Part shown: one piece after another, positions 50,506 through 59,271 of the stretch | How the letters are laid out: every line of letters starts with the position of its first letter | Position numbering within the stretch: position 1 is the first letter of the stretch | DNA from: a virus | IMG/VR virus record: IMGVR_UViG_3300050821_003995 | Coordinates: 1-64,000 of that record | DNA length: 64,000 nt | Strand: one strand, 5' to 3' | Notes under the pieces: model-generated | Told to the model about the DNA's origin: nothing | What the model saw: the letters and a program-made list of their open reading frames with translations, nothing else | Database searches by the model: none | Translations under genes and position numbers: made by a program

Positions 50506-51911
50506 TGCTCCTTGGTGCTTTACAAGAGAATCTCATAACTCTTTTGAGTTGGGACGATAAGCGCGCACCCATAATCCGTGGGGTGGTGGCGCCTGAGCTA
50601 TTCGGTGGTCATTACCGCACCATTGTCGCCCGTGTGTACGACTACATCGATAAATACAAGAAAGCCCCCAAAGACCACCTGCCCGACTTGCTCATGGACA
50701 AGCTTGAGGCACCGGGGCGTGAGGCAGACCTGTACATTGAAACCGTTGACTCCATCTCATCTGCCCGTGACGGCATTAACGCCACCTACGTCATGTCGCA
50801 GTTGGAGCTTTTTGTAAAGCGGCAATCATTCAGATCATTGGGCATTGAGTTTGTCAACGCCATCAAGAAGGACACTGAGGAATCACTAGCCGAAGCCGAA
50901 GCCATCATGGCCAAGGCTAACACCCAAGCCCTGAGCGTGTTTGACCCAGGGATCAGGCTCAGCGACAAGCGCGCCATGAGCTTCCTTGATATTCAGGAGC
51001 ACAGCTTCCCCACTGGCATACCTGAATTGGATAAACGCAGCTTTGGCCCTACCCGCAAGGAGCTTTGGCTGTTTATTGGCAACACCAAGGCCGGCAAGTC
51101 ATGGGCGCTCATCCAATTGGCCAAGATGGCGGCGCTGCACCGTTTCAAGGTGTGTCACATATCATTGGAAATGTCGCGCGAACGCTGTGCGCAGCGCTAC
51201 TACCAAAGCCTGTTTGCTATCTCAAAACGCAAAGAGACATTCAGGAACACCAAGTTTCAGAAGGACAAGCTTAACCGTATCACCGGCTATGACGATGTGA
51301 GGGTGCAGCCATCATTGACCTATGATGACCCCGACATCCGCAGGAAGCTGGGTCGGCGTATTGACCGCTATGCTGACCGGCTGCTTGACAATATCGTTAT
51401 CCGTGACTTCCCCATGGGCACGATGACCATTCAGCACATGAAGGCATATTTGGATAACCTTGAGCAAACCCAGAACTTCGTACCCGATCTGCTGATCATA
51501 GATTATCCCGATTTAATGCGGTTGGACAAGGACAACTACCGGCTCAGCATTGATGAAGCCTATAAGGATATCCGTGGCATAGCGGGCACCCGTAACATAG
51601 CCTGCGCGGTGGTGAGCCAATCACACCGGGCCGGTGCCAAGGCCAAGCAGGTTGGGGCTGAAAACGTGGCTGAAGCCTACTCAAAAATTGCCCACGCCGA
51701 CACCATTGTGACCTATAGCCAAACCCCCCAAGAGCGTAAGCTGGGCCTAGCACGGCTGTTCGTAGCCGGTGGCCGCAATGACGAGGACAAGATGACTGTG
51801 GTAATCAGCCAACAATATGGCATGGGGTCTTTCGTTGTGGATAGTACCCTGATGCTTGGTCAGTATTTTGAATCTATTCCTCAAGACGGGCGTGAAGATG
51901 ACGATGCGTAA
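50505..51911 (+). CDS. DnaB-like replicative helicase
   Basis: 468 residues. A helical N-terminal domain (about 1-155) then a RecA-like core: Walker A LFIGNTKAGKSWALIQL (about residue 188), HISLEMSRERCAQRYY (DnaB-type H1a), Walker B DLLIIDYPDLMRLDK (about 328), and VVSQSHRAG. It unwinds the phage fork with the primase at 57711. The active-site lysine is present. Confidence 0.85.
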   Translation: MLLGALQENLITLLSWDDKRAPIIRGVVAPELFGGHYRTIVARVYDYIDKYKKAPKDHLPDLLMDKLEAPGREADLYIETVDSISSARDGINATYVMSQLELFVKRQSFRSLGIEFVNAIKKDTEESLAEAEAIMAKANTQALSVFDPGIRLSDKRAMSFLDIQEHSFPTGIPELDKRSFGPTRKELWLFIGNTKAGKSWALIQLAKMAALHRFKVCHISLEMSRERCAQRYYQSLFAISKRKETFRNTKFQKDKLNRITGYDDVRVQPSLTYDDPDIRRKLGRRIDRYADRLLDNIVIRDFPMGTMTIQHMKAYLDNLEQTQNFVPDLLIIDYPDLMRLDKDNYRLSIDEAYKDIRGIAGTRNIACAVVSQSHRAGAKAKQVGAENVAEAYSKIAHADTIVTYSQTPQERKLGLARLFVAGGRNDEDKMTVVISQQYGMGSFVVDSTLMLGQYFESIPQDGREDDDA

Positions 51912-51918
51912 GTCTACA

Positions 51919-52173
51919 ATGATGACGAAGGAGACGAAGCCTGAGGGTGCCCTCTCAATAGAGGAAGCACACAAAGCTCGGTACACTGTTTATAGCGCAA
52001 TATACAAGCATAGGGAAATAACTAAACGCAATGTCGCGCCGGGGGCCTTTTGGTTCCATTCGAAACCTGGGGACTTTGTCCAAATTGGTTGGGCGTTTGA
52101 AAACTACTTCCACGCCTACGCCTACAGCCTCAAATGCAAAGAGCAAGCCCGTGAGCAACCTATGGACCCCTGA
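51919..52173 (+). CDS. family 3 protein (copy i)
   Basis: 84 residues from ATG at 51919; ATGs at 51898 or 51922 are possible. It ends with IGWAFENYFHAYAYSLKCKE, the family 3 signature. It begins ALSIEEAHKARYTVYSAIYK. Not a recognised family. Confidence 0.58.
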   Translation: MMTKETKPEGALSIEEAHKARYTVYSAIYKHREITKRNVAPGAFWFHSKPGDFVQIGWAFENYFHAYAYSLKCKEQAREQPMDP

Positions 52174-52525
52174 AGACACTCAAGGCACCATTACGCAGGT
52201 CATCAAAGAGTTGCCTATGGGTGCCGTGCAAACCTGGGAAGGCGTTGCGCTGCTGGTGAGCGGGTCACAAAAGCCAATCTACCTGTTTGTGATTGAGAAC
52301 CAGGGCAAGAACCCACTTTTGCAATTTGCCAATCCCAAAGACAGCTTGACCTTGCGGGGTGACGTAATCCAATACACCACAGGTGAAACCGTGTGTCACA
52401 AGAAGTTCTTCAACCGCAACTTCGTGCCAACCTTCTTCATCTTTGACAACTACCTGCACGCCTATGCGTTTCAGCGGAAGCTGGCTGCGGTTGGGCATGT
52501 GGTTAGAGTGGAGAAGTACAAATGA
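52151..52525 (+). CDS. family 3 protein (copy ii)
   Basis: 124 residues from a GTG at 52151, overlapping copy i. Beta-rich: VQTWEGVALLVSGSQKPIYL then the signature FFIFDNYLHAYAFQRKL near the end. Function unknown. Confidence 0.58.
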   Translation: MSNLWTPEDTQGTITQVIKELPMGAVQTWEGVALLVSGSQKPIYLFVIENQGKNPLLQFANPKDSLTLRGDVIQYTTGETVCHKKFFNRNFVPTFFIFDNYLHAYAFQRKLAAVGHVVRVEKYK

Positions 52526-52830
52526 GGACCAGCACACCAGAAGGTGCACTCAATCAAATTGAAGCTATTGCAATCGCAAAACAAAAAGGAATTATCTACA
52601 AGGTGTACTCAAACGGCTTTAGCACAATTAAAAACGATAGAGGAAAGCTGATTGCAGCCCGTACCACCAAATACAATATGAGTATAAACAAAATTGATAC
52701 AGTAGGGCATAAGTCAGATATTGTGTTGGGGGCTTGGTTCAGAAGTGAAGTCCAGTTGGGCTATCTATTTGATAATTATTTCCATGCTTATGCCTATAGC
52801 CTGAAGCGAAAGGGCGTCACTTGTGATTAA
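52522..52830 (+). CDS. family 3 protein (copy iii)
   Basis: 102 residues. TPEGALNQIEAIAIAKQKG near the start resembles copy i, and LGYLFDNYFHAYAYSLKRKG closes it. Overlaps the SF2 helicase start by eight bases. Function unknown. Confidence 0.58.
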   Translation: MRTSTPEGALNQIEAIAIAKQKGIIYKVYSNGFSTIKNDRGKLIAARTTKYNMSINKIDTVGHKSDIVLGAWFRSEVQLGYLFDNYFHAYAYSLKRKGVTCD

Positions 52831-54382
52831 CAAGCGTGCCATCCGCAAGTTTCTTGAGCGCAAGCTTACCAATTTTGATTGGATAAAGAAGTACAAGAAA
52901 TTGGAACTGCTCAATGAATTGTCCTACCTGAAACCTGCCCCGCAGTTTGGCAAGATCAAGCCATGGCTGCACCAAATGGCATGCTTTCTCATCTGCTTGG
53001 AACTAAAGCGCTTCATGTTTAACATTGACATGGGTGGGGGCAAATCGCTGCTGACCATCATGCTGTTGATGTACCGCAAACAGCGCGGTGAAAAGCCCAG
53101 GACCATTGTGTTTGTGCCTTATATCACCAGTGTGCTGACGTGGATAGAACAAGTTGAGGAGCACCACACCGGCCTTCACATCGTGCCCCTATTGGGTACG
53201 GGTGAGGAAAACCTAGCGGCGCTGCAAGGCCCCGGTGACCTGTTCGTGATCTGCTACCAAAGCGCAGTAGCCATGGTCACTGAAACGGTCTTCAACAAAA
53301 AGAAACAAAAGAACCAGTGGCAATTGACCGCCGCGCAGGTGCGCAAGTATTTCGCCGGTTTTGATATGATTGTATGTGACGAAATACACAAGTGTTCGTT
53401 ACCTAGCAGCCTCACCTACCGCATGTGCCGGGCTATATCAGGTCAGTGTGAATGGGCTTTTGGCCTTACCGGTACCCCCTTTGGCAAAGATCCCATTGGC
53501 TTGCAGCCGCAGTTCTATCTGATTGATTTTGGTGAAACGCTAGGCACCACGGTTGAGTTCTTCAGGGCAGTCTTTTACACGGAGGGCAAGAACTATTGGG
53601 GTGGCTACGAATTCACCTTCAAGAAAAAGCTGGAACCTGACCTTCATAGGATGGTCAAAAATTGCTCTATTTATTATGGCATTGATGATCTGCACGACAT
53701 GCCCCCCAAGGTTTATATCTCAAAAAGCCTGCCACCACCGCCCGACTCGGAGGGCTATTGCAAAGCAGCTCTCAAGCAGATCAACGACGCGGTCAAAGGC
53801 AAGGAAAAAGGTGCCTACCGGGTTGTTGAAAGCAATTACCTGAAGCTGCGACAATTGTCATCCGGCTTCATGACCCTGCGGGGTGAGGACAACGACAAGA
53901 TACAGATTAAGTTTGAGGACAACCCCAAGCTTGAAGCTTTGGTGGATTTGGTCGAAAGTATGCCCTCCACTTCTAAAATGGTTGTATTCCATCATTTTGT
54001 GTACACCAACCAGCTTATCAGTGACCGGCTCAAGGAACTGAAGATCAAGCATGCCCGCGTATGGGGTAAAGCGCGTGATCCCATAGGGCAGTTGCAGAAG
54101 TTCAAATCAGACCCTAACGTGCGCGTGCTGGTCATCAATGTGCGATCTGGCTCAAGTTCTCTCAACTTACAGTTCGCCAACTATTTGGTGTTTTTTGAGC
54201 AACCCGACAACCCCATCGACCGTCAGCAAGCAGAGCGCCGGTTATGGCGCCCCGGTCAGGCCAAGCGCGTCCTCATCTACGACCTGCTCACTCGAGCGAC
54301 AAAAGACCATGCCCTTCACGCTAGCAACAAAGCTGGTGAAGATCTCATGCAATCAATTATCGCTGGGCGTACCAAACTCTAA
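52823..54382 (+). CDS. SNF2/SF2-type helicase
   Basis: 519 residues, GTG start. Motif I MFNIDMGGGKSLLTIML (about residue 72), motif II IVCDEIHKCSLPSS, motif III FGLTGTPFGKDP, motif V VLVINVRSGSSSLNLQFANY, motif VI DRQQAERRLWRPGQAK. This is a DEAD/SNF2-like translocase with DEIH. Phages use such enzymes in replication or recombination. The GGG of motif I is slightly unusual. Confidence 0.87.
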   Translation: MINKRAIRKFLERKLTNFDWIKKYKKLELLNELSYLKPAPQFGKIKPWLHQMACFLICLELKRFMFNIDMGGGKSLLTIMLLMYRKQRGEKPRTIVFVPYITSVLTWIEQVEEHHTGLHIVPLLGTGEENLAALQGPGDLFVICYQSAVAMVTETVFNKKKQKNQWQLTAAQVRKYFAGFDMIVCDEIHKCSLPSSLTYRMCRAISGQCEWAFGLTGTPFGKDPIGLQPQFYLIDFGETLGTTVEFFRAVFYTEGKNYWGGYEFTFKKKLEPDLHRMVKNCSIYYGIDDLHDMPPKVYISKSLPPPPDSEGYCKAALKQINDAVKGKEKGAYRVVESNYLKLRQLSSGFMTLRGEDNDKIQIKFEDNPKLEALVDLVESMPSTSKMVVFHHFVYTNQLISDRLKELKIKHARVWGKARDPIGQLQKFKSDPNVRVLVINVRSGSSSLNLQFANYLVFFEQPDNPIDRQQAERRLWRPGQAKRVLIYDLLTRATKDHALHASNKAGEDLMQSIIAGRTKL

Positions 54383-54393
54383 GGAGAAGCCCC

Positions 54394-54936
54394 ATGACGT
54401 TGCTAGGAGCAGACGTGTCACATCGCAATCAACACAACACCGCATGGACATTCGACAAGAAAGAGAAATTAAAGGAGCTGTTCTTAGCCGGCCTTTCAGG
54501 GGGTGCCATAGGTCATGCACTGGGGGTAACCCGCAATTCAGTCATAGGTACCATACATCGCATGGGCCTAAAGCGCAGCAAGTGTGACAGCAGCAGCCCC
54601 ACCACTGCCCACAACACCAAAGCTTTCAAGCCCCGCAGGGCACGCCTACAAGCAAACAGCGGCCCCCTCACCCATTTCACCCAACGCAAGCGACTCAGGG
54701 TAGCCTTGGTGGAAGCACCCGACACGTCCCCAGCCGAACTCACTTTCATTAAAATGTCGGCTTTTGATGCAGCTATACCAATAAAACAACGCCTTACTCT
54801 TTTTCAACTAAACGGTCACACATGCAAGTGGTCTATAGGGAACCCAGGAGAACCAGATTTTTTCTTTTGTGGCGGTGCCCCGGTAAGCGGCTTCCCATAT
54901 TGTCCGCAGCATGCGATACGGGCGTACCGCGCATGA
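54394..54936 (+). CDS. gcrA: GcrA family cell-cycle regulator
   Basis: 180 residues, AAGGAG upstream. The N-terminal HTH has KKEKLKELFLAGLSGGAIGH and GVTRNSVIGTIHRMGL, the GcrA DNA-binding domain. The C-terminus has LTLFQLNGHTCKWSIGNPG and FFCGGAPVSGFPYCPQH, the sigma-contacting GcrA domain. A basic linker is between. GcrA directs RNA polymerase to CcrM-methylated promoters in alphaproteobacteria. A phage copy could rewire host cell-cycle transcription; this is inference. Confidence 0.88.
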   Translation: MTLLGADVSHRNQHNTAWTFDKKEKLKELFLAGLSGGAIGHALGVTRNSVIGTIHRMGLKRSKCDSSSPTTAHNTKAFKPRRARLQANSGPLTHFTQRKRLRVALVEAPDTSPAELTFIKMSAFDAAIPIKQRLTLFQLNGHTCKWSIGNPGEPDFFFCGGAPVSGFPYCPQHAIRAYRA

Positions 54937-55103
54937 CCGGGAAACGCCATGGTCACACCAAAGGCAGCCGCAAGCCCAACGGCAAATGGAAAGTGGTCAA
55001 ATCACTGACCTATTGCTCTTGGGAGTCAATGAACAGCCGCTGCTACCAAACATCCCATAAATGGTACCATTTATATGGTGGCCGTGGTCATGAACCTCGC
55101 TGA
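54933..55103 (+). pseudogene. 3'-truncated HNH/AP2-like homing gene
   Basis: Starts with ATGA overlapping the GcrA stop. It reads LTYCSWESMNSRCYQTSH then YHLYGGRG and breaks off. The intact 62597 and 9539 genes continue past YGGRG with a W..F..F..DMG region and NC(R/K)WAT. Sequence from about 55090 belongs to a different, foreign-looking block, so the end was lost by recombination. Confidence 0.75.
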
Positions 55104-55314
55104 AATCAAAACCGCCCGCTCTGGCTTCCTAGCCAAAGCCAAGGCAACCGATGATCCCGGCGAGAAGCATTGGTGCAAGGTCTTTATCGCCAATCTCGAC
55201 TTGATGGCATCGGACGACGAGGAAGAACGCGAGCGCGGCAAGCGGACGTTTGAACAGAACGTCGATTGGTACACGCGGCTGTTTCTGCCGACGCGGCAGA
55301 AAGCGGCCGATTAG
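55090..55314 (+). CDS. helical acidic protein, first of foreign-looking block
   Basis: 74 residues from ATG at 55090 (MNLAEIKTARSGFLAKAKAT). Acidic DDEEERERG middle. Its start lies at the recombination joint. Base use differs from the flanks (GCG, CGC, TCG frequent). Function unknown. Confidence 0.6.
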   Translation: MNLAEIKTARSGFLAKAKATDDPGEKHWCKVFIANLDLMASDDEEERERGKRTFEQNVDWYTRLFLPTRQKAAD

Positions 55315-55347
55315 TGCGTCGTTACTCGACAACTTCATTGGGATAAA

Positions 55348-55794
55348 ATGGGCTGCGATATTCACCTAGTTCTGGAACAACGCGATGGCGACAAGTGGGT
55401 TGGCGTCGATACCTTCGTCTCGCACAATCGGGCCTATGCGAAAGACGAAATGGATGCCTACTCGTCCCCGATAGCTCGCCAGCGCAATTACAATCGCTTT
55501 GCTGCCCTTGCGGGCGTTAGGGGGAAGGGGCCGGCGGCACGCGGTATCCCCGACAATGCTTCCGACACTGCGCGCTTCCTGGTCAAGAGCTGGGCCAGCG
55601 ACGGACATTCTCACTCGTGGCTACCGATGAAGGAGGCAGCACAAATCTGGCTCAACACCGGATACCACGATCTGAAAGACGCGGCAGACTTCATCAAAAA
55701 ATATCCAGAGTGCCACTACTTCAATGTCGATTGCTCGGAAGGCTCCGGGAAAAGTGCAGACGACTTTCGCGTCGTCTTTTGGTTCGACAACTAA
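55348..55794 (+). CDS. MGCDIH-type conserved protein
   Basis: 148 residues. Starts MGCDIHLVLEQRDGDKWVGV, then RNYNRFAALAGVRGKGPAAR, a widespread phage and bacterial protein of unknown role. It lies in the foreign block. No active site assignable. Confidence 0.68.
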   Translation: MGCDIHLVLEQRDGDKWVGVDTFVSHNRAYAKDEMDAYSSPIARQRNYNRFAALAGVRGKGPAARGIPDNASDTARFLVKSWASDGHSHSWLPMKEAAQIWLNTGYHDLKDAADFIKKYPECHYFNVDCSEGSGKSADDFRVVFWFDN

Positions 55795-55828
55795 CGACAT
55801 ACAGGACGTTAACAGGGAGAGAACAACG

Positions 55829-56053
55829 ATGGCTTACGGGGACCGGATCAACGCGATTAAGCAAGACTGGATCGATGACATTTTGGAGATTTTGCAGCGC
55901 TGGGACGGCCATGGAAAGTTGGAGTTAAAATCTCTCAGCCAAATGTCGTCCGCCGACTTGAGCCGGCTACAGACGATCCTCGATTCAAAGGACCGCCATA
56001 TGCAGACGCAAGCGGTCATACCGAGCATTGCTCTACCCGACAACGGGCACTAA
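55829..56053 (+). CDS. 74-residue hypothetical protein
   Basis: GGGAGAG ribosome site. Helical, acidic (DWIDDILEILQRWDGHGKLE). Stop embedded in TAACCGCCGACA. Function unknown. Confidence 0.58.
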   Translation: MAYGDRINAIKQDWIDDILEILQRWDGHGKLELKSLSQMSSADLSRLQTILDSKDRHMQTQAVIPSIALPDNGH

Positions 56054-56077
56054 CCGCCGACAAGCATGGAGATTGAA

Positions 56078-56293
56078 ATGCCGAAGAAAGACCCGACGCC
56101 GCTTCAAATCACCATGCAAGAGCTTGGTGAAAAGCTGGCTTCAATGAAGGTGGCTTGCGGCCACGTCGGCGCTCCCTGCGTTGAAATCCCGATGGACGAG
56201 ATCAGCGTGTTCACGGATAAGGAAGGCGTGATGCACGCGATCATGACCATGCAAAATCTGATCTACATGGTTGACCGCGTTCTGAGACAGTAG
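56078..56293 (+). CDS. 71-residue hypothetical protein
   Basis: Start chosen at 56078 (MPKKDPTPLQITMQELGEKL) with GGAG upstream. Small mixed fold with one C-H pair. Function unknown. Confidence 0.58.
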   Translation: MPKKDPTPLQITMQELGEKLASMKVACGHVGAPCVEIPMDEISVFTDKEGVMHAIMTMQNLIYMVDRVLRQ

Positions 56294-56327
56294 CCGACAT
56301 ACCCGTCCAATGCAGGGAGATTGAAAC

Positions 56328-56591
56328 GTGGCACCATTGAAAGAAAAATATCTCCGAGATCGGTTGCTGCGCATCGTGCTTGATTCACTCTCGATGAAAG
56401 AGGTAACGCGCGAGGAAGCTCTAGCCGCGTGCATGGGCGCCGCTGCCACCGTTCTCGGCACTTACTCCGCACACGATCGGGAAGCGGTCGCCGCGGCCTT
56501 GGATGGTGTCCTGCTCAAACATGCCAATGCGCGTGCCCGAGAGCTTCGCTCTGGCGATGTCGATGCCGACATGGCCCGCAGTAATCAGTAG
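56328..56591 (+). CDS. 87-residue helical protein
   Basis: GTG start after GGGAG. Helical, alanine rich; ends DADMARSNQ. Function unknown. Confidence 0.58.
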   Translation: MAPLKEKYLRDRLLRIVLDSLSMKEVTREEALAACMGAAATVLGTYSAHDREAVAAALDGVLLKHANARARELRSGDVDADMARSNQ

Positions 56592-56608
56592 AATGTAGGA
56601 GGATGACG

Positions 56609-56860
56609 ATGCGCTGCTGCAAGATCAAATGCGACAAGCCGGCCGAATATGAAATCTGGCATGGGCCACATCACGATGACTATACACATTCTTGTTTGGC
56701 TCACATCCCAGACCTGATGACTGATGCGAAAGAGCATCGGATCGTAACGCTACAGCAGATCATCCCGAGTGTTGGCTGTGTTTTTTGCGATCTTAATCTT
56801 ATTCCTAGCGATGGTACACATTCGTTGCCGGGTGGGCGTCAGGCGCTATGCTCGCGCTAA
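56609..56860 (+). CDS. small zinc-binding-like protein
   Basis: 83 residues from ATG at 56609 (TAGGAGG upstream). CCKIKCDKP at the start with HxxHHDDYTHSC and CVFCDLN suggests zinc. Function unknown. Confidence 0.6.
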   Translation: MRCCKIKCDKPAEYEIWHGPHHDDYTHSCLAHIPDLMTDAKEHRIVTLQQIIPSVGCVFCDLNLIPSDGTHSLPGGRQALCSR

Positions 56861-56921
56861 CATCACAACAACCGGGACCGCGACGAACGAAACGACTGAT
56901 CCCTGAACAGCAGGCAGAATC

Positions 56922-57338
56922 ATGAGCATTGAAAGCCTCCGCGCCATTGCCACCGATCCCGACGTAATCGATCGCGACTATGCACCGGAAATTGAGGCAG
57001 CGATTACCAAGATCGAAACCGACGTGAAGGTAATCGCGGAGAAGGACGCCGAGATCGCGCACCTCAACAGCGCCTTCGACGATTGTGTCGAGAACGCCAA
57101 CTCATCCCAAGCCGAAGTCGAACGCCAAGCGAAGGTGATCGTGGCGTTAAGGGAAGCGCTTAAGCCGTTCGCCAAACTCGCAAAGGACGACGACTTGAAG
57201 GGCATGCCACCGAGCACAAAATATCTATCGTGGGCCGAGCTAACGATTGCGGATGTACAGCGCGCCGGCCGGGTTTATGAGCAGTCAACACCACTGAGCA
57301 AAGCCGACCGCGACGCCGAAATTGCCGACAGGCTATAG
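56922..57338 (+). CDS. coiled-coil protein
   Basis: 138 residues. Long coiled coil from about residue 25 to 80, then LREALKPFAKLAKDDDLKG, common in alphaproteobacterial phage proteins. Function unknown. Confidence 0.6.
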   Translation: MSIESLRAIATDPDVIDRDYAPEIEAAITKIETDVKVIAEKDAEIAHLNSAFDDCVENANSSQAEVERQAKVIVALREALKPFAKLAKDDDLKGMPPSTKYLSWAELTIADVQRAGRVYEQSTPLSKADRDAEIADRL

Positions 57339-57347
57339 TTAAGCGAT

Positions 57348-57554
57348 ATGTCGGGAAACTCAATGTGGGCTGTTTGGGTTGAAGGCGAGAATACCGAACT
57401 TGACCGCGTTGTTAAACGGCGTGGCGGTCCTGGCTTCGATTACCCTTGCGCCAGTAAAACGATGGTCCAATGCGCGCTGTGGGAGTGTCAAAGCCAAGGG
57501 CGCTGCCGCTTAGGCGGCATCCTTGATCTACCGGAGCGCCGCAATGGCCATTGA
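57348..57554 (+). CDS. 68-residue protein
   Basis: MSGNSMWAVWVEGENTELDR start; three cysteines in CALWECQSQGRC. Overlaps the next gene by 11 bases. Function unknown. Confidence 0.55.
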   Translation: MSGNSMWAVWVEGENTELDRVVKRRGGPGFDYPCASKTMVQCALWECQSQGRCRLGGILDLPERRNGH

Positions 57555-57723
57555 TCGAAACAAGCCGCCGAAGAATCGCCCCGGCTTTCGTTGGGAATGG
57601 CGAGACGGATGCGACTGCGAGAACTGTCCGTGGCGCGGAAGCTGTAGAGGCCAGACATGGCCTCACTGGATCGAAGTGCCGACATATGGCCAATTAACAG
57701 GTAATTATAAATGGACTGGATAA
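57544..57723 (+). CDS. cysteine-rich protein at the right edge of the foreign block
   Basis: 59 residues from ATG at 57544. CDCENCPWRGSCRGQ gives four cysteines. The last few residues run across the junction into the primase start and may not be original. Function unknown. Confidence 0.52.
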   Translation: MAIDRNKPPKNRPGFRWEWRDGCDCENCPWRGSCRGQTWPHWIEVPTYGQLTGNYKWTG

Positions 57724-58670
57724 CATTCTTGGACAATAGTCATATAGATTATGTGACAAGTGGCCCCAACGTACGTCGGGGGCAAATTGCCCTAAAGTGC
57801 CCCTGGTGCGGGGATGATGATCCCTCTGAACACCTCTCCATTTCACTGACCAAGGACGCTTTTGGGTGCTGGCGCAATGCCAAACACGCCGGGCGCAAGC
57901 CTTATAGTTTGGTGGCTGCGCTGTTGGGCTGCTCATATAGCCAAGCGCGAGTCATTGTGGGGCAGCACAGTGCCCCGGACCCCTCAAACCTTGATGAAGC
58001 CCTGACGGCCCTGGGGGCCACACACGCGCCCGTACAGGGTGCCAAAGCACCCCCTGAGGGGCTACCCCCTGATTTCAAGCCAATCAAGCCCACGGGCCTC
58101 ACAGGCCGTTTTTGGCGGTACCTTAAGAACCGGGGTTTTGATGATGTTGGGGCACTGATCAAAGAATATGGTTTACTCTGTTGTCAGCATGGACGATGGA
58201 AGGATCGAGTAGTGCTTCCACTTTACCACAAAAAGCAATTGGTGGGCTGGACCGCCCGTGCCATTCAGCCCACCGTCAGTGCACCACGCTATCTAAGCTC
58301 TTCAGCCGCGATCAAGACCATTGTGTTTAATGAGGATACCTTGATGAAAGGTGGCAAGCTGTTGTACATAACCGAGGGGCCATTTGATGCTATCAAAATG
58401 GATTTCTATGGTGAGCCTCACGGACTACGGGCAACGTGCCTCTTTGGTGTCAACCCTACACCATCGCAGATAGCAGCACTACAAACTCTAACCCACAAAT
58501 TTGATCGGGTTAGAATATTATTTGACGAAGGGGCTTTTGATGCTGCCCTACAACTTCGTGATTGGCTACCGGGCCGCAACGTGCGAATTGAAACCCTACC
58601 GGTAGGGGTTAGTGATCCTGGGTCACTCAACCGCAAGCAAATCAAAAAGCTTATTCCCATTGTATCCTGA
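57711..58670 (+). CDS. DnaG-like primase with TOPRIM domain
   Basis: 319 residues. Zinc domain CPWCGDDDPSEHLSISL with GCWRNAKHAGRKPY (about 30-66). TOPRIM from about residue 215: LLYITEGPFDAIKMDF has the E motif and RILFDEGAFDAALQLRDW the DxD-like motif. It makes primers for the DnaB-like helicase. Start overlaps the foreign block by 13 bases. Confidence 0.85.
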   Translation: MDWITFLDNSHIDYVTSGPNVRRGQIALKCPWCGDDDPSEHLSISLTKDAFGCWRNAKHAGRKPYSLVAALLGCSYSQARVIVGQHSAPDPSNLDEALTALGATHAPVQGAKAPPEGLPPDFKPIKPTGLTGRFWRYLKNRGFDDVGALIKEYGLLCCQHGRWKDRVVLPLYHKKQLVGWTARAIQPTVSAPRYLSSSAAIKTIVFNEDTLMKGGKLLYITEGPFDAIKMDFYGEPHGLRATCLFGVNPTPSQIAALQTLTHKFDRVRILFDEGAFDAALQLRDWLPGRNVRIETLPVGVSDPGSLNRKQIKKLIPIVS

Positions 58671-58729
58671 TTTTGACCCGTAGTAGGCTTGAGCCTCAAC
58701 GGGGATCTTCAACATTTTGAGGGCAGGCC

Positions 58730-59260
58730 ATGGCACGCAAACAAATGCGCGTTCAAACGGCGTGGGAACCTACCTGGGATGGGCCGATCAAAGAATGGAC
58801 ATTAAAATTCATATGGAACCAAAAGTGGCGCTGCGATCAAGCCACCAACGAAGTAGATGATTTGCTCCAAGACGGTCATATTGTTTTTATGAGAATATCC
58901 ACCCGGTACCCACGAGTCATGCAGCCAAACCAGTTTATGGCTTTGTACAAAACCGCCTACGCGAACCTCATCCACGACAAGTCATGCCACAAGCGTCGCA
59001 GGCACCATAAGCGCGTGACCAAAGACATATCAGAATTGCATGGCCTTGTGGGTGAAACAACGAATACGGGGTATATCAAAGCCCTGCTCGAGGAAGCCCC
59101 CGACGAACTAAAACTGGCCATGGCGCTGGTAACCAGCGGCACCGTGGCTTTGAGGGGTGACGAACCATTGAAAACATTGAACGCCAAGCTTAGACGTATT
59201 CTAGGGCTTGAGAGCACTTTTGACCTGAAACAGGCCATTCACGAACTGCTGTTCAACTAA
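58730..59260 (+). CDS. sigma-factor-like protein
   Basis: 176 residues. EVDDLLQDGHIVFMRISTRY and FMALYKTAYANLIHDKSCHK with a following RRRHHKR resemble sigma-70 region 2. A weaker region-4-like helix pair lies in ALLEEAPDELKLAMALVTSG. It may direct host RNA polymerase to phage promoters. ECF-like but divergent. Confidence 0.6.
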   Translation: MARKQMRVQTAWEPTWDGPIKEWTLKFIWNQKWRCDQATNEVDDLLQDGHIVFMRISTRYPRVMQPNQFMALYKTAYANLIHDKSCHKRRRHHKRVTKDISELHGLVGETTNTGYIKALLEEAPDELKLAMALVTSGTVALRGDEPLKTLNAKLRRILGLESTFDLKQAIHELLFN

Positions 59261-59271
59261 AGGAGCACCCT

